A stretch of DNA of 64,000 nt from Rhodothermus bifroesti (GTDB lineage Bacteria; Bacteroidota; Rhodothermia; Rhodothermales; Rhodothermaceae), in the NCBI RefSeq assembly GCF_017908595.1, contig NZ_JAGKTL010000003.1, forward strand, positions 248,001 to 312,000, given 5' to 3'. Of this stretch, positions 7,107 to 15,774 are shown one piece after another. The notes under the pieces were generated by a model. That model made no database searches, was not told the DNA's origin, and saw only the letters and a program-made list of their open reading frames with translations. Positions within the stretch are counted from its first letter, which is position 1. The number at the start of each line of letters is the position of its first letter. Both the position numbers and the translations under genes were made by a program.

Positions 7107-9752
7107 ATGGGTACACTGCTACGACAAGCAGGCCGAGTGATTGGGCTTAGCCTGCTATGCCTAGGTATAGGAAACTGGTCTGCAAAGGGACAGCAGACGC
7201 TGCTGGATCGGCTGACAGCCGATTCGCCTATGAATTTGCTTTCGGATGGGGGATTTGAGTTGGGTGTTCCGAGTTATTGGCGGGCGGAGGGTTTGGGTGC
7301 GGAGTGGACGCGGGAGCGTTCGCGCACGCCGGAGTGGAGTTTGAAGCTTTCGGGGTCGGGTTCGTCGGCATGGATTCAGGATGAGGCGGTTCGGAACTGG
7401 ACGCCGCGGATTGCGGGGAATTTGGAGTTGTTGGTGGGGGGTTGGGTATGGACCGAGGGGGTGAATGTAAATCCGCAGACGGAGGAGGAGAAGTTTCAGT
7501 TGGTTTTTGAGTTTTACAATGCCCAGGGTCAGGATTTGCTGGGAGGGCCGTTGGTGTTGGATGTGCCGCAGCAGGAGGCGTCGACGAACGGTTGGGTACG
7601 GATAGACAATGCGTCGTTGGGGTCGTTGGTGTTGCCGGAGGATGCGGCGAGTGTGCGGATTGTGTTTCGGAAGGGTTCGCAGGCTACGGGGGTGGTGTAT
7701 TTGGACGATGTGTTTGTGCGGAAGGTGGATGCTGGGGCGCCGGGTTGGGAGGGGGATTTCTTTAATGCGAACATGGATGTCAGTGGGGGTTGGTATTATT
7801 GGTGGCCGGATTTTCCGCGGGGTTTGGAGGTTTGGCCTGAGGGTCAGGAGTTTGCGGTGACGGTGACGGGGGCTTCGGTGCGTAGTGGTCAGCGGGCGTT
7901 GCGGATAGAGGATTTGCAGGGTACGGCGCAGTACGAGGCGGTGGCGATCAGTGAGCGGGTTCCGGTGGTTGCTGGGGAGCCGGTGTTGGTGAGTTTTTGG
8001 GTGCGGTATGAGGGGGTAGGTAATCCGGATTCGATTGGTTTGGGTAATTACAATATTGGGTTGACGGCGTTGTGGTATAATCAGATGGAGAGTGGTGCGG
8101 CGGGTTGGGGAGAGATTGGTGGGGTGGATATTCGTTTGAATGGGGATTATAACGATCAGGTGATTCCGTTGGCGGAGCGGGTGGATTCGTCGGGTTGGCG
8201 TCAGTATGCGTTTGTGTTGTATCCGAAGGCTGGGGCGGTGGGGATGGAGTTGCGTTTGCGCTACTGGCATGCTTTCACCGGCACTACCTACTGGGACGAC
8301 GTCTTCATTGCGCCCGTTTCCCAGGTGCTCGCGGCACTACCTAATTTGCTTTCGGATGGGGGATTTGAGTTGGGTGTTCCGAGTTATTGGCGGGCGGAGG
8401 GTTTGGGTGCGGAGTGGACGCGGGAGCGTTCGCGCACGCCGGAGTGGAGTTTGAAGCTTTCGGGGTCGGGTTCGTCGGCATGGATTCAGGATGAGGCGGT
8501 TCGGAACTGGACGCCGCGGATTGCGGGGAATTTGGAGTTGTTGGTGGGGGGTTGGGTATGGACCGAGGGGGTGAATGTAAATCCGCAGACGGAGGAGGAG
8601 AAGTTTCAGTTGGTTTTTGAGTTTTACAATGCCCAGGGTCAGGATTTGCTGGGAGGGCCGTTGGTGTTGGATGTGCCGCAGCAGGAGGCGTCGACGAACG
8701 GTTGGGTACGGATAGACAATGCGTCGTTGGGGTCGTTGGTGTTGCCGGAGGATGCGGCGAGTGTGCGGATTGTGTTTCGGAAGGGTTCGCAGGCTACGGG
8801 GGTGGTGTATTTGGACGATGTGTTTGTGCGGAAGGTGGATGCTGGGGCGCCGGGTTGGGAGGGGGATTTCTTTAATGCGAACATGGATGTCAGTGGGGGT
8901 TGGTATTATTGGTGGCCGGATTTTCCGCGGGGTTTGGAGGTTTGGCCTGAGGGTCAGGAGTTTGCGGTGACGGTGACGGGGGCTTCGGTGCGTAGTGGTC
9001 AGCGGGCGTTGCGGATAGAGGATTTGCAGGGTACGGCGCAGTACGAGGCGGTGGCGATCAGTGAGCGGGTTCCGGTGGTTGCTGGGGAGCCGGTGTTGGT
9101 GAGTTTTTGGGTGCGGTATGAGGGGGTAGGTAATCCGGATTCGATTGGTTTGGGTAATTACAATATTGGGTTGACGGCGTTGTGGTATAATCAGATGGAG
9201 AGTGGTGCGGCGGGTTGGGGAGAGATTGGTGGGGTGGATATTCGTTTGAATGGGGATTATAACGATCAGGTGATTCCGTTGGCGGAGCGGGTGGATTCGT
9301 CGGGTTGGCGTCAGTATGCGTTTGTGTTGTATCCGAAGGCTGGGGCGGTGGGGATGGAGTTGCGTTTGCGCTACTGGCATGCTTTCACCGGCACTACCTA
9401 CTGGGACGACGTCAGCATCGTACGCATTGGCGGCAATGTCCTGACGCCAACGGGCATCCGTCAGGGCAGCCTGGGCAGTCGGCCCGAGCGTTTTCTGCTC
9501 CATGCCAACTATCCTAACCCCTTCCGCAACAGCACTACGCTTGCCTTTTCGCTGCCGCAGCCTACCCGTGTTACGCTGACGGTCTATAACCTCCTGGGCC
9601 AAGAGGTCGCTACGCTGGTTCAGGACGCGTTGCTCGAAGCAGGCACACACCAGGTGCGCTTTGATGCCCGCGACCTGCCAGCAGGCCTCTATCTATACCA
9701 GCTTCGGGCTGGAGCTTACGTAGAAACCCGTACCATGCTGCTGGTGAAGTGA
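7107..9752 (+). CDS. Secreted T9SS substrate with two identical 357-residue repeats of carbohydrate-binding-like modules
   Basis: An 881-residue protein with an N-terminal signal peptide (hydrophobic core around VIGLSLLCLGIG), residues 43-399 and 413-769 identical to each other, and a C-terminal T9SS type A sorting domain (about 795-881; NYPNPF near its start, LPAGLYLYQLRAG, and the ending TMLLVK). Each repeat appears to hold two jelly-roll, CBM4/9-like modules: the first starts NLLSDGGFE and ends VVYLDDVFVR, the second starts near NANMDVSGGWYYW and ends TTYWDDV. Aromatic residues are plentiful, as expected for glycan-binding faces. No catalytic domain is seen. The DNA of the repeats is strongly depleted in C on the coding strand. 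A strong terminator follows. Confidence 0.82.
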   Translation: MGTLLRQAGRVIGLSLLCLGIGNWSAKGQQTLLDRLTADSPMNLLSDGGFELGVPSYWRAEGLGAEWTRERSRTPEWSLKLSGSGSSAWIQDEAVRNWTPRIAGNLELLVGGWVWTEGVNVNPQTEEEKFQLVFEFYNAQGQDLLGGPLVLDVPQQEASTNGWVRIDNASLGSLVLPEDAASVRIVFRKGSQATGVVYLDDVFVRKVDAGAPGWEGDFFNANMDVSGGWYYWWPDFPRGLEVWPEGQEFAVTVTGASVRSGQRALRIEDLQGTAQYEAVAISERVPVVAGEPVLVSFWVRYEGVGNPDSIGLGNYNIGLTALWYNQMESGAAGWGEIGGVDIRLNGDYNDQVIPLAERVDSSGWRQYAFVLYPKAGAVGMELRLRYWHAFTGTTYWDDVFIAPVSQVLAALPNLLSDGGFELGVPSYWRAEGLGAEWTRERSRTPEWSLKLSGSGSSAWIQDEAVRNWTPRIAGNLELLVGGWVWTEGVNVNPQTEEEKFQLVFEFYNAQGQDLLGGPLVLDVPQQEASTNGWVRIDNASLGSLVLPEDAASVRIVFRKGSQATGVVYLDDVFVRKVDAGAPGWEGDFFNANMDVSGGWYYWWPDFPRGLEVWPEGQEFAVTVTGASVRSGQRALRIEDLQGTAQYEAVAISERVPVVAGEPVLVSFWVRYEGVGNPDSIGLGNYNIGLTALWYNQMESGAAGWGEIGGVDIRLNGDYNDQVIPLAERVDSSGWRQYAFVLYPKAGAVGMELRLRYWHAFTGTTYWDDVSIVRIGGNVLTPTGIRQGSLGSRPERFLLHANYPNPFRNSTTLAFSLPQPTRVTLTVYNLLGQEVATLVQDALLEAGTHQVRFDARDLPAGLYLYQLRAGAYVETRTMLLVK
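7233..8303 (+). repeat. Tandem duplication, copy 1 (1,071 bp)
   Basis: Copy 1 of an in-frame direct repeat whose second copy starts exactly 1,110 bp downstream. Line-by-line comparison by eye showed no base difference. The two copies are separated by a 39-bp non-repeated linker (8304-8342, 13 codons). The G/T-rich composition ends near 8260, about 40 bp before the repeat itself ends, so the duplicated unit and the compositional block do not have the same boundary. Confidence 0.95.
8343..9413 (+). repeat. Tandem duplication, copy 2 (1,071 bp)
   Basis: Second copy of the repeat at 7233-8303. It diverges sharply after the shared TACTGGGACGACGTC, where copy 1 continues TTCATT and copy 2 continues AGCATC into the linker to the sorting domain. 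Confidence 0.95.
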
Positions 9753-9758
9753 GGCGCG

Positions 9759-9797
9759 GGGGCTGGGAGCTGCAAGCCGCAGCTCCCAGCCCCTTTT
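9759..9797 (+). terminator. Rho-independent terminator after the repeat protein
   Basis: A perfect 15-bp stem, GGGGCTGGGAGCTGC (9759-9773) pairing with 9779-9793, with the 5-nt loop AAGCC, followed by TTTT. It separates the repeat-protein gene from the TonB receptor gene. Confidence 0.95.
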
Positions 9798-9822
9798 GTT
9801 AGACTATGCGAATGTACGCGTT

Positions 9823-12480
9823 ATGATGAGGCGTTGCGCTGCTTGGATCGGGCTCTGGGGACTCGTGGGCGTGCTGCCACTCTGGGCACAGACCACCGGT
9901 AAAATCACTGGACGCGTAACCGATGCCCAAACGGGCGAAGGGCTCCCTGGCGTAAATGTGCTGGTGGTCGAAACGCAGCAAGGAGCCTCGACCGACCTCG
10001 AAGGCTACTACGTGATCCTTAACGTGCGCCCTGGCACCTACACGCTGCGCGCGTCGATGGTTGGCTTTGCTACGCAGGTGGTGCAAGACGTGCGCGTGCA
10101 AATTAACCTAACGACGGAGGTCAACTTTACGCTGCAAGAAGAAGCGCTCGTAGGGCAAGAAGTAGTCATTACGGCAACGCGTCCACTGGTCCAGCGCGAC
10201 CTGACGGCTACGGCCGCTGCCGTATCGCGCGAAGAGCTGGCCGTATTGCCTGTCGAAACCTTTACCGACGTGGTTAACCTGCAAGCTGGCGTTGTGGAAG
10301 GACACTTTCGCGGGGGACGCATCGGCGAAGTAGCCTACCTGGTGGATGGTATCCAGATCAACGATGTCTACGACCGCTCGTTTGCCTTCCAGGTAGAAAA
10401 CAACGCCATCCAGGAGATCGAAGTGATTACGGGCACCTTCAATGCCGAGTACGGCAGTGCCCAATCGGGCGTGGTGAACATTGTCACGCGGGAAGGCAGC
10501 GTGCGCTATCAAGGCTCGATAGGAGCCTATATGGGTGACTATCTAAGCCGGGATAGCGACTTGTTTATGGGCTTGGGCAGATTTTCTCCGATGCATGCGC
10601 GGTCGGTGCAGGGTGACCTGAGCGGCCCACTGCTTCCCGGCTTTTCTGGGCTAACGTTTTTTGCTTCCGGACGCTACGTGCGCAACGACGGCTATCTCTA
10701 TGGCCGTCGCATCGTGCTACCAGTCGATCAAAGCGATCCCCGTGCCCAGTACGTGACCGTTAACGGCCGGCAGGTGTTTGTCCCAGCCTTGGGCGACTCA
10801 GCACTGGTTTCGATGAACTGGAGCGAACAGCGCACCTTTCAGGCTAAGCTCACGGCTCGCCTGTTTGGCCAGCAAAAGCTGACGCTTAGTGGGCTTTGGC
10901 AACAAGACCAGGGCCAAAACTACAACCATTTGTTCCGTTACAACCCGAATGGCATCCCCACCGTCTATGGGGATTCTCGTTCTTTTTTGGCTACTTACAC
11001 CCAGGTGTTTACGGCCAGTACGTTTGCGGAGCTCAAAGGGGCCTACTTTACCAACGAGGTGCGCAGCTACGTTTACGAAGACCCCTTGGACCCTCGCTAT
11101 CCCCGCGATGATGCCTTACGCCTGCTAGGGGGTAACTTTGCTTTTTATCGCGGAGGCGCGATAATGCAGCACTTCCAACGCAAAACTGAAACCTTCACAG
11201 CGCGCCTAGACCTAACAAGCCAAATAACGCGGCGGCATCAGGTGAAAACCGGCCTTGAGCTGAAGCAACATACGCTAACCGTACGCGATTTTTCCGTCAA
11301 GCGCAACCCCTCCACCGGCTTTCAACCTGCTATTCCGCCCGTGCACACGCCCGATCATGTCTACTACCACCGCCGACCTGTCGAGCTGAGCGCTTACCTG
11401 CAGGACAAGATGGAGTTCGACTATCTCATTGTAAATATCGGTCTGCGTTTTGACTATTTCGATCCAAAGGGGGAAGTACTTGAAGATTTTAGCCGACCAC
11501 GCACTTCGCCGCGACGGCCGGCACCAGCTCGCTGGCAACTTTCTCCACGTTTAGGTTTGTCGTTCCCGCTAAGCGAAAATGGCGCGGTGCGTTTGGCTTA
11601 CGGCCACTTCTTCCAGATGCCAGCGTTTGACTACCTGTACACAAATGCCGACTACATCTACGATCCAGAACGTGGGCTAAGCCGCGCTTTCGGGTATGCT
11701 GGCCTAGAGCCAGAGCAGACTACGGCTTATGAAATTGGTCTGCAACAGGCCTTTTCGGATGTACTCGGCTTAAATGTGGTCCTCTACTACAAGGACATCC
11801 GCAACCTGCTGGGTACACGTCTCGAAGTTATTGCGCCAGGCTTTGACGAACCGTTTCAGCTTGAAAAGTACGGCCGCTACGTAAACCGCGACTATGGGCA
11901 GGTCAAAGGCTTTTTGGTCTCCTTAGAACGGCGCATGGCGGGCGGCTTTGGCCTTTCGGTGGACTACACGTTCCAAATTGCGCGGGGTAATGCGAGTGAC
12001 CCGCGCGCTGTGCTTATTGATGAGCAGGCCGGGATTGAGCCCGAAAAACAACTGGTGCCGCTCGACTGGGACCGGCGCCACCAACTGAATACCAGCTTGA
12101 GTGTAGGGGATGTGCGGCGCTGGACAGTGACGCTGGTCGGTCGCTTAGGCTCAGGCCTGCCCTATACACCCTCGATTGCCGACGAGCGCATCGGTGTAGA
12201 GAACTCCGCGCGGCGACCTGGTTTTGTGCAGTTTGACCTGTACGCCAGTCGGCTGTGGCAGCTTGGACCCGTTGGGTTGCAGCTCTTTGCCCGCATCTAC
12301 AACGTGTTCGACAACCGCAATGAAATCCAGGTCTACACCGATACCGGACGAGCTTTTCCCAACTTGCGCTACTACTCCGGTGAGCCGCAGGGATTGAACA
12401 CCAAGGAAGAATTTTTACGCCGGCCCGACTTCTACTCGGCGCCCCGGCTGGTCAATCTGGGCATGAACGTAACGTTTTAG
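9823..12480 (+). CDS. TonB-dependent outer-membrane receptor with carboxypeptidase-like N-terminal domain
   Basis: 885 residues from the ATG at 9823. That start gives a normal signal peptide (MMRRCAAWIGLWGLVG, cleaved near PLWAQ); a TTG at 9796 would lie in the preceding terminator. A CarboxypepD_reg-like beta-sandwich follows (GRVTDAQTGEGLPGVNVLV through GTYTLRASMVGF). The plug comes next (VVITATRP, VAYLVDGIQINDVYD, and GTFNAEYGSAQSGVVNIVT), then the 22-strand barrel ending in a C-terminal Phe (LGMNVTF). Such receptors take up glycans, siderophores or peptides with TonB energy. The next gene starts 4 bp after its stop. The carbohydrate context suggests an oligosaccharide ligand (inference). 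Confidence 0.92.
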   Translation: MMRRCAAWIGLWGLVGVLPLWAQTTGKITGRVTDAQTGEGLPGVNVLVVETQQGASTDLEGYYVILNVRPGTYTLRASMVGFATQVVQDVRVQINLTTEVNFTLQEEALVGQEVVITATRPLVQRDLTATAAAVSREELAVLPVETFTDVVNLQAGVVEGHFRGGRIGEVAYLVDGIQINDVYDRSFAFQVENNAIQEIEVITGTFNAEYGSAQSGVVNIVTREGSVRYQGSIGAYMGDYLSRDSDLFMGLGRFSPMHARSVQGDLSGPLLPGFSGLTFFASGRYVRNDGYLYGRRIVLPVDQSDPRAQYVTVNGRQVFVPALGDSALVSMNWSEQRTFQAKLTARLFGQQKLTLSGLWQQDQGQNYNHLFRYNPNGIPTVYGDSRSFLATYTQVFTASTFAELKGAYFTNEVRSYVYEDPLDPRYPRDDALRLLGGNFAFYRGGAIMQHFQRKTETFTARLDLTSQITRRHQVKTGLELKQHTLTVRDFSVKRNPSTGFQPAIPPVHTPDHVYYHRRPVELSAYLQDKMEFDYLIVNIGLRFDYFDPKGEVLEDFSRPRTSPRRPAPARWQLSPRLGLSFPLSENGAVRLAYGHFFQMPAFDYLYTNADYIYDPERGLSRAFGYAGLEPEQTTAYEIGLQQAFSDVLGLNVVLYYKDIRNLLGTRLEVIAPGFDEPFQLEKYGRYVNRDYGQVKGFLVSLERRMAGGFGLSVDYTFQIARGNASDPRAVLIDEQAGIEPEKQLVPLDWDRRHQLNTSLSVGDVRRWTVTLVGRLGSGLPYTPSIADERIGVENSARRPGFVQFDLYASRLWQLGPVGLQLFARIYNVFDNRNEIQVYTDTGRAFPNLRYYSGEPQGLNTKEEFLRRPDFYSAPRLVNLGMNVTF

Positions 12481-12484
12481 CGCA

Positions 12485-15400
12485 ATGCAGGTACGTGCAG
12501 GCAAGCTTGGATGGATTGGATTGTTGCTGGTCGCGTCGGCTTATGGACAGCGCACGCCTGACCCAAACAAAGGCGACCCGAGACTGACGCAATGGGGCAT
12601 TATGGATGGCAACCGCGTGCGCACGCTCTATGCCAACCATGGCGAGGTGGCCCGCTGGCCCGACCAACCCTCCGGCGAGTGGCCTAAAGGCACAGGTCGA
12701 TCTTACGTCGACGGCGTGGCCCTGATCGTATCGGCCCGCACGCAGGATAGCCAAGGGCGCACGATTTATCCTATGAGCACAAACTACCGGGAATTCATCG
12801 ACCGCGACCCGGTAACTAAGGTCCCCTGGGGATGGGCACCGCTGCCAGGCTACGCCAATCCACGCCAAGCCTCCCCTGCCCGCAGCGACGATCCGAGCAC
12901 CTGGCCTGCATCTTGGCCTGATCGACCTATCGAATGGGCCGGCTACTGGAATGGCTACTTCGGCCGAGGTATCCAAAATGCCGACCTGGAAACGTATTTC
13001 GTCTTTGATGATGCGTACGACTTCGAGTGGACACAGCCGCCCCATCGCTTCTTTCCCTGTCGCGGAGACACCACCCGCGGCGGGCTCGGCTTGGAAGTGG
13101 CTACACGCGGCTTTCAGTGGACGCACGTGCTGGCCCAGGATGTCATCTTTTGGCACTACGAAATCACCAATGAGTGCGATGTTTTTTATCCAGACATCTT
13201 CTATGCCCAATATATCGACTGGGGCGTAGGCGGCACAGACGACTCTGGCGATGACGAAGGGGCCTATAACACACGCTTAGACCTGGCTTTTGCCTGGGAT
13301 TTTGATGGGATTGGTACTCCAGGTCGCTGGGGACCCGTCGGCGTGGCCGGCTATGCTTTCTTGGAGTCACCTGGCAACCATACCGACGGCATTGACAACG
13401 ATGAAGACGGCATTACCGACGAGCGCCGTGACAGCGGTCCAGGACAACTCATCGAAGGCCAAGAAGCTATCCGGGCCTATGTAGCGCAGCACTACGACTT
13501 GCAGCGTTTTGAACGTTTTTATGGACCCCTAGAGCTGCGCCCGGCTTACCGCGCTGGCCGCTGGTGGACGGGCGATGAGAACCTCAACTGGGTTGGCTTT
13601 ACCGATCTAAACGGCAATGGCATTTGGGATCCGGGTGAACCAGTGAATGACGATTGTGGCGAAGACGGCGTCTGCCCGGGCGATCCAGGCTATACGGGCC
13701 CCGACCGTGGAGAAGCTGATGGGCGCCCCACCCCCGGCGAACGCAACTTTGATGCTACGGATAAAGACGAGTCAGATCAGATCGGCTTGACGGGCTTTGC
13801 CATCTTCGACGTGCACCGCTACGAGCTGATCGACGACGAAGAAAACTACCGCGTCTTTTCGCAGGCACTGCCTCCGCTGGAAGACATCCTGCTTGAAGGG
13901 GGGCGCAACCTAGGCATGTTTTTCTCTTCCGGACCTTTCCCCCTACAGCCAGGCCAGACCGAACGCTTCTCCATGGCGCTGCTTTTTGCAGAGCGGGATT
14001 TTGCCAGTCCGCGCAATATTGATAATTCCTCGCTGGCCCGAAAAAAGGAGACTGTACAGCAAATCTACAATGCCAACTACCAGTTTGCCCGTCCGCCAGA
14101 CAAGCCGCGCCTAACTGCTATCCCCGGTGATGGACAGGTAACACTCATTTGGGATGACGTGGCAGAGCGGTCGTTTGATCCTTTCCTGCGAGAAAACGAC
14201 TTCGAAGGATACCTGATCTACCGCTCTAGTGAGCCTAACTTCAATGAAAACTTCCTGATCACGGATGCTTATGGCACCCCAACTTTTCGCAAGCCAATCG
14301 CGCAGTTTGATTTAAAAAATGGTATCCGCGGGTTGCATCCAGTAGCAGTCAATGGGGTGCACTTCGACCTAGGTAACGATACCGGCCTGCGCCACGTGTA
14401 CATCGATCGTGACGTGCAAAATGGCCAAACGTACTACTACGCCGTAGTTGCTTACGATCGAGGCTACGTAGCCCGTGATGAAAACGGTAACGTGGTGCTC
14501 GATCCGGAAGGTTTTGTGCGCGGCATTGCTCCTAGCCTGACGACAGCCACCATCAAAACCGACCTCGCTGGGCAGGTTGTTGCCCTGGATCTGAATACAG
14601 CTGTGGTTACGCCTCGTGCGCCTGCCGCTGGCTACGTGCCGCCTGAAATAGCGTCATTCGAACGACAGACCGTGGGTACCGGAGCGGTTGAACTTCAGCT
14701 GGTAGCACCGGAAGCCATTCAAAGCCCAGCTACCTATGAAATAACGTTCGAAAACCCAGCCCTGTGGCAAAACCAGCCAGAGGCTGTCTACCACGTGCAG
14801 CGCCTTGAGGATGGTGCTGTGTTGCAGGAAGGAACGCTGCATGTGGGACTCAACGAACTGGCGGTGCTCGAAGGTGGCTGGGTGCTAACGCTTACGGTTC
14901 CTGAAGGCGTCAGCATCGATGGCAGTTCAATTGTGTTTACCGATGAGCAGACCACTTATGCGGGAATCGTGCAGCCAGCTTCGACCAGCTCTGTCGTAGG
15001 CACAGCGCGCTACGTGCCGCTTCCCGCAGATTTTGAAGTGCACTTTACCGAAAGCTTCGCCGATACCTCGCTGCGCCTTGCACTAGGCATGCGCCAAATT
15101 CCTACGCCCTTTTACATTAAAAACCTAACGACGGGCAAGCGACAGCCCTTTATCATCGTCGAAGACCGGCCAGCATTGCAAAACGGCCGATACGATCATG
15201 GCGATCTGATCATTTTGGTCATGGGCGAGACGCCCGACAGCGAGCCGCAGCTGCAAGGTAGCCGCTGGCGGGCCTCTTGGGCTATTCGCTTTTTGCCTCC
15301 TGATCCCGTAGCTGATCCCGATAAGCCCGATCGCCCACCCCGTTCTGGGACCAGCTTCCGTTTTCGCACGCACAAGCCGTTCCAGACAGGCGACCACATT

Positions 15401-15766
15401 CGGTTTGCGATTCAGCCACCGGCTTTTGATGCCGCTAAGGCCCGGCAGGGGTTGCGCGACATTTACGTGGTTCCTAACCCCTATGTCGCTACAAGCACGT
15501 TTGAGCCCGCCAGTGTTTACCGCATTGGGCGTGGCGAGCGGCGCATTTACTTCATGAACCTGCCGCCAGTATGCACTATCCGCATCTATACGCTTTCTGG
15601 GCAGCATGTGCAGACGCTGGAGCACTATGGCGGTATCGAAAACGGCCAACTTGCCTGGGATTTGACCACCAAAGACGGCATGCAGCTCGCCTATGGCGTC
15701 TACATTTTCCACGTTGAAGCGCCAGGTGTAGGCGAGTACGTAGGACGCTTTGCCGTCATCAAGTAG
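12485..15766 (+). CDS. Large secreted protein with fibronectin-like and T9SS-type C-terminal domain
   Basis: A 1093-residue protein with signal peptide (LGWIGLLLVASAYGQ). I do not recognise a catalytic family. Asp-rich loops such as DGIDNDEDGITDE and DLNGNGIWDPGEPVNDD look like calcium-binding thrombospondin-3/dockerin-type motifs. A fibronectin III-like stretch lies near residues 530-660 (GDGQVTLIWDD, GYLIYRSSE, YYYAVVAYDRG). The C-terminus (IRIYTLSGQHVQTLEHYGG, GVYIFHVEAPG, ending RFAVIK) resembles a T9SS/FlgD-like sorting domain. It lies 4 bp after the TonB receptor and 8 bp before the PorV-like gene, so the three are probably one operon and may form one cell-surface system (inference). 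Confidence 0.75.
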   Translation: MQVRAGKLGWIGLLLVASAYGQRTPDPNKGDPRLTQWGIMDGNRVRTLYANHGEVARWPDQPSGEWPKGTGRSYVDGVALIVSARTQDSQGRTIYPMSTNYREFIDRDPVTKVPWGWAPLPGYANPRQASPARSDDPSTWPASWPDRPIEWAGYWNGYFGRGIQNADLETYFVFDDAYDFEWTQPPHRFFPCRGDTTRGGLGLEVATRGFQWTHVLAQDVIFWHYEITNECDVFYPDIFYAQYIDWGVGGTDDSGDDEGAYNTRLDLAFAWDFDGIGTPGRWGPVGVAGYAFLESPGNHTDGIDNDEDGITDERRDSGPGQLIEGQEAIRAYVAQHYDLQRFERFYGPLELRPAYRAGRWWTGDENLNWVGFTDLNGNGIWDPGEPVNDDCGEDGVCPGDPGYTGPDRGEADGRPTPGERNFDATDKDESDQIGLTGFAIFDVHRYELIDDEENYRVFSQALPPLEDILLEGGRNLGMFFSSGPFPLQPGQTERFSMALLFAERDFASPRNIDNSSLARKKETVQQIYNANYQFARPPDKPRLTAIPGDGQVTLIWDDVAERSFDPFLRENDFEGYLIYRSSEPNFNENFLITDAYGTPTFRKPIAQFDLKNGIRGLHPVAVNGVHFDLGNDTGLRHVYIDRDVQNGQTYYYAVVAYDRGYVARDENGNVVLDPEGFVRGIAPSLTTATIKTDLAGQVVALDLNTAVVTPRAPAAGYVPPEIASFERQTVGTGAVELQLVAPEAIQSPATYEITFENPALWQNQPEAVYHVQRLEDGAVLQEGTLHVGLNELAVLEGGWVLTLTVPEGVSIDGSSIVFTDEQTTYAGIVQPASTSSVVGTARYVPLPADFEVHFTESFADTSLRLALGMRQIPTPFYIKNLTTGKRQPFIIVEDRPALQNGRYDHGDLIILVMGETPDSEPQLQGSRWRASWAIRFLPPDPVADPDKPDRPPRSGTSFRFRTHKPFQTGDHIRFAIQPPAFDAAKARQGLRDIYVVPNPYVATSTFEPASVYRIGRGERRIYFMNLPPVCTIRIYTLSGQHVQTLEHYGGIENGQLAWDLTTKDGMQLAYGVYIFHVEAPGVGEYVGRFAVIK

Positions 15767-15774
15767 CTAAAGCT

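Noticed and set aside
7161-8270. Long open frame on the minus strand (369 codons) opposite the first repeat, and a similar one at 8337-9650
   Set aside because: It is a by-product of the C-poor coding strand, which removes stop codons from the complement. The translation is a monotonous Pro/Arg/His/Ile/Leu mixture with no signal, motif or ribosome-binding site, and it is duplicated with the repeat.
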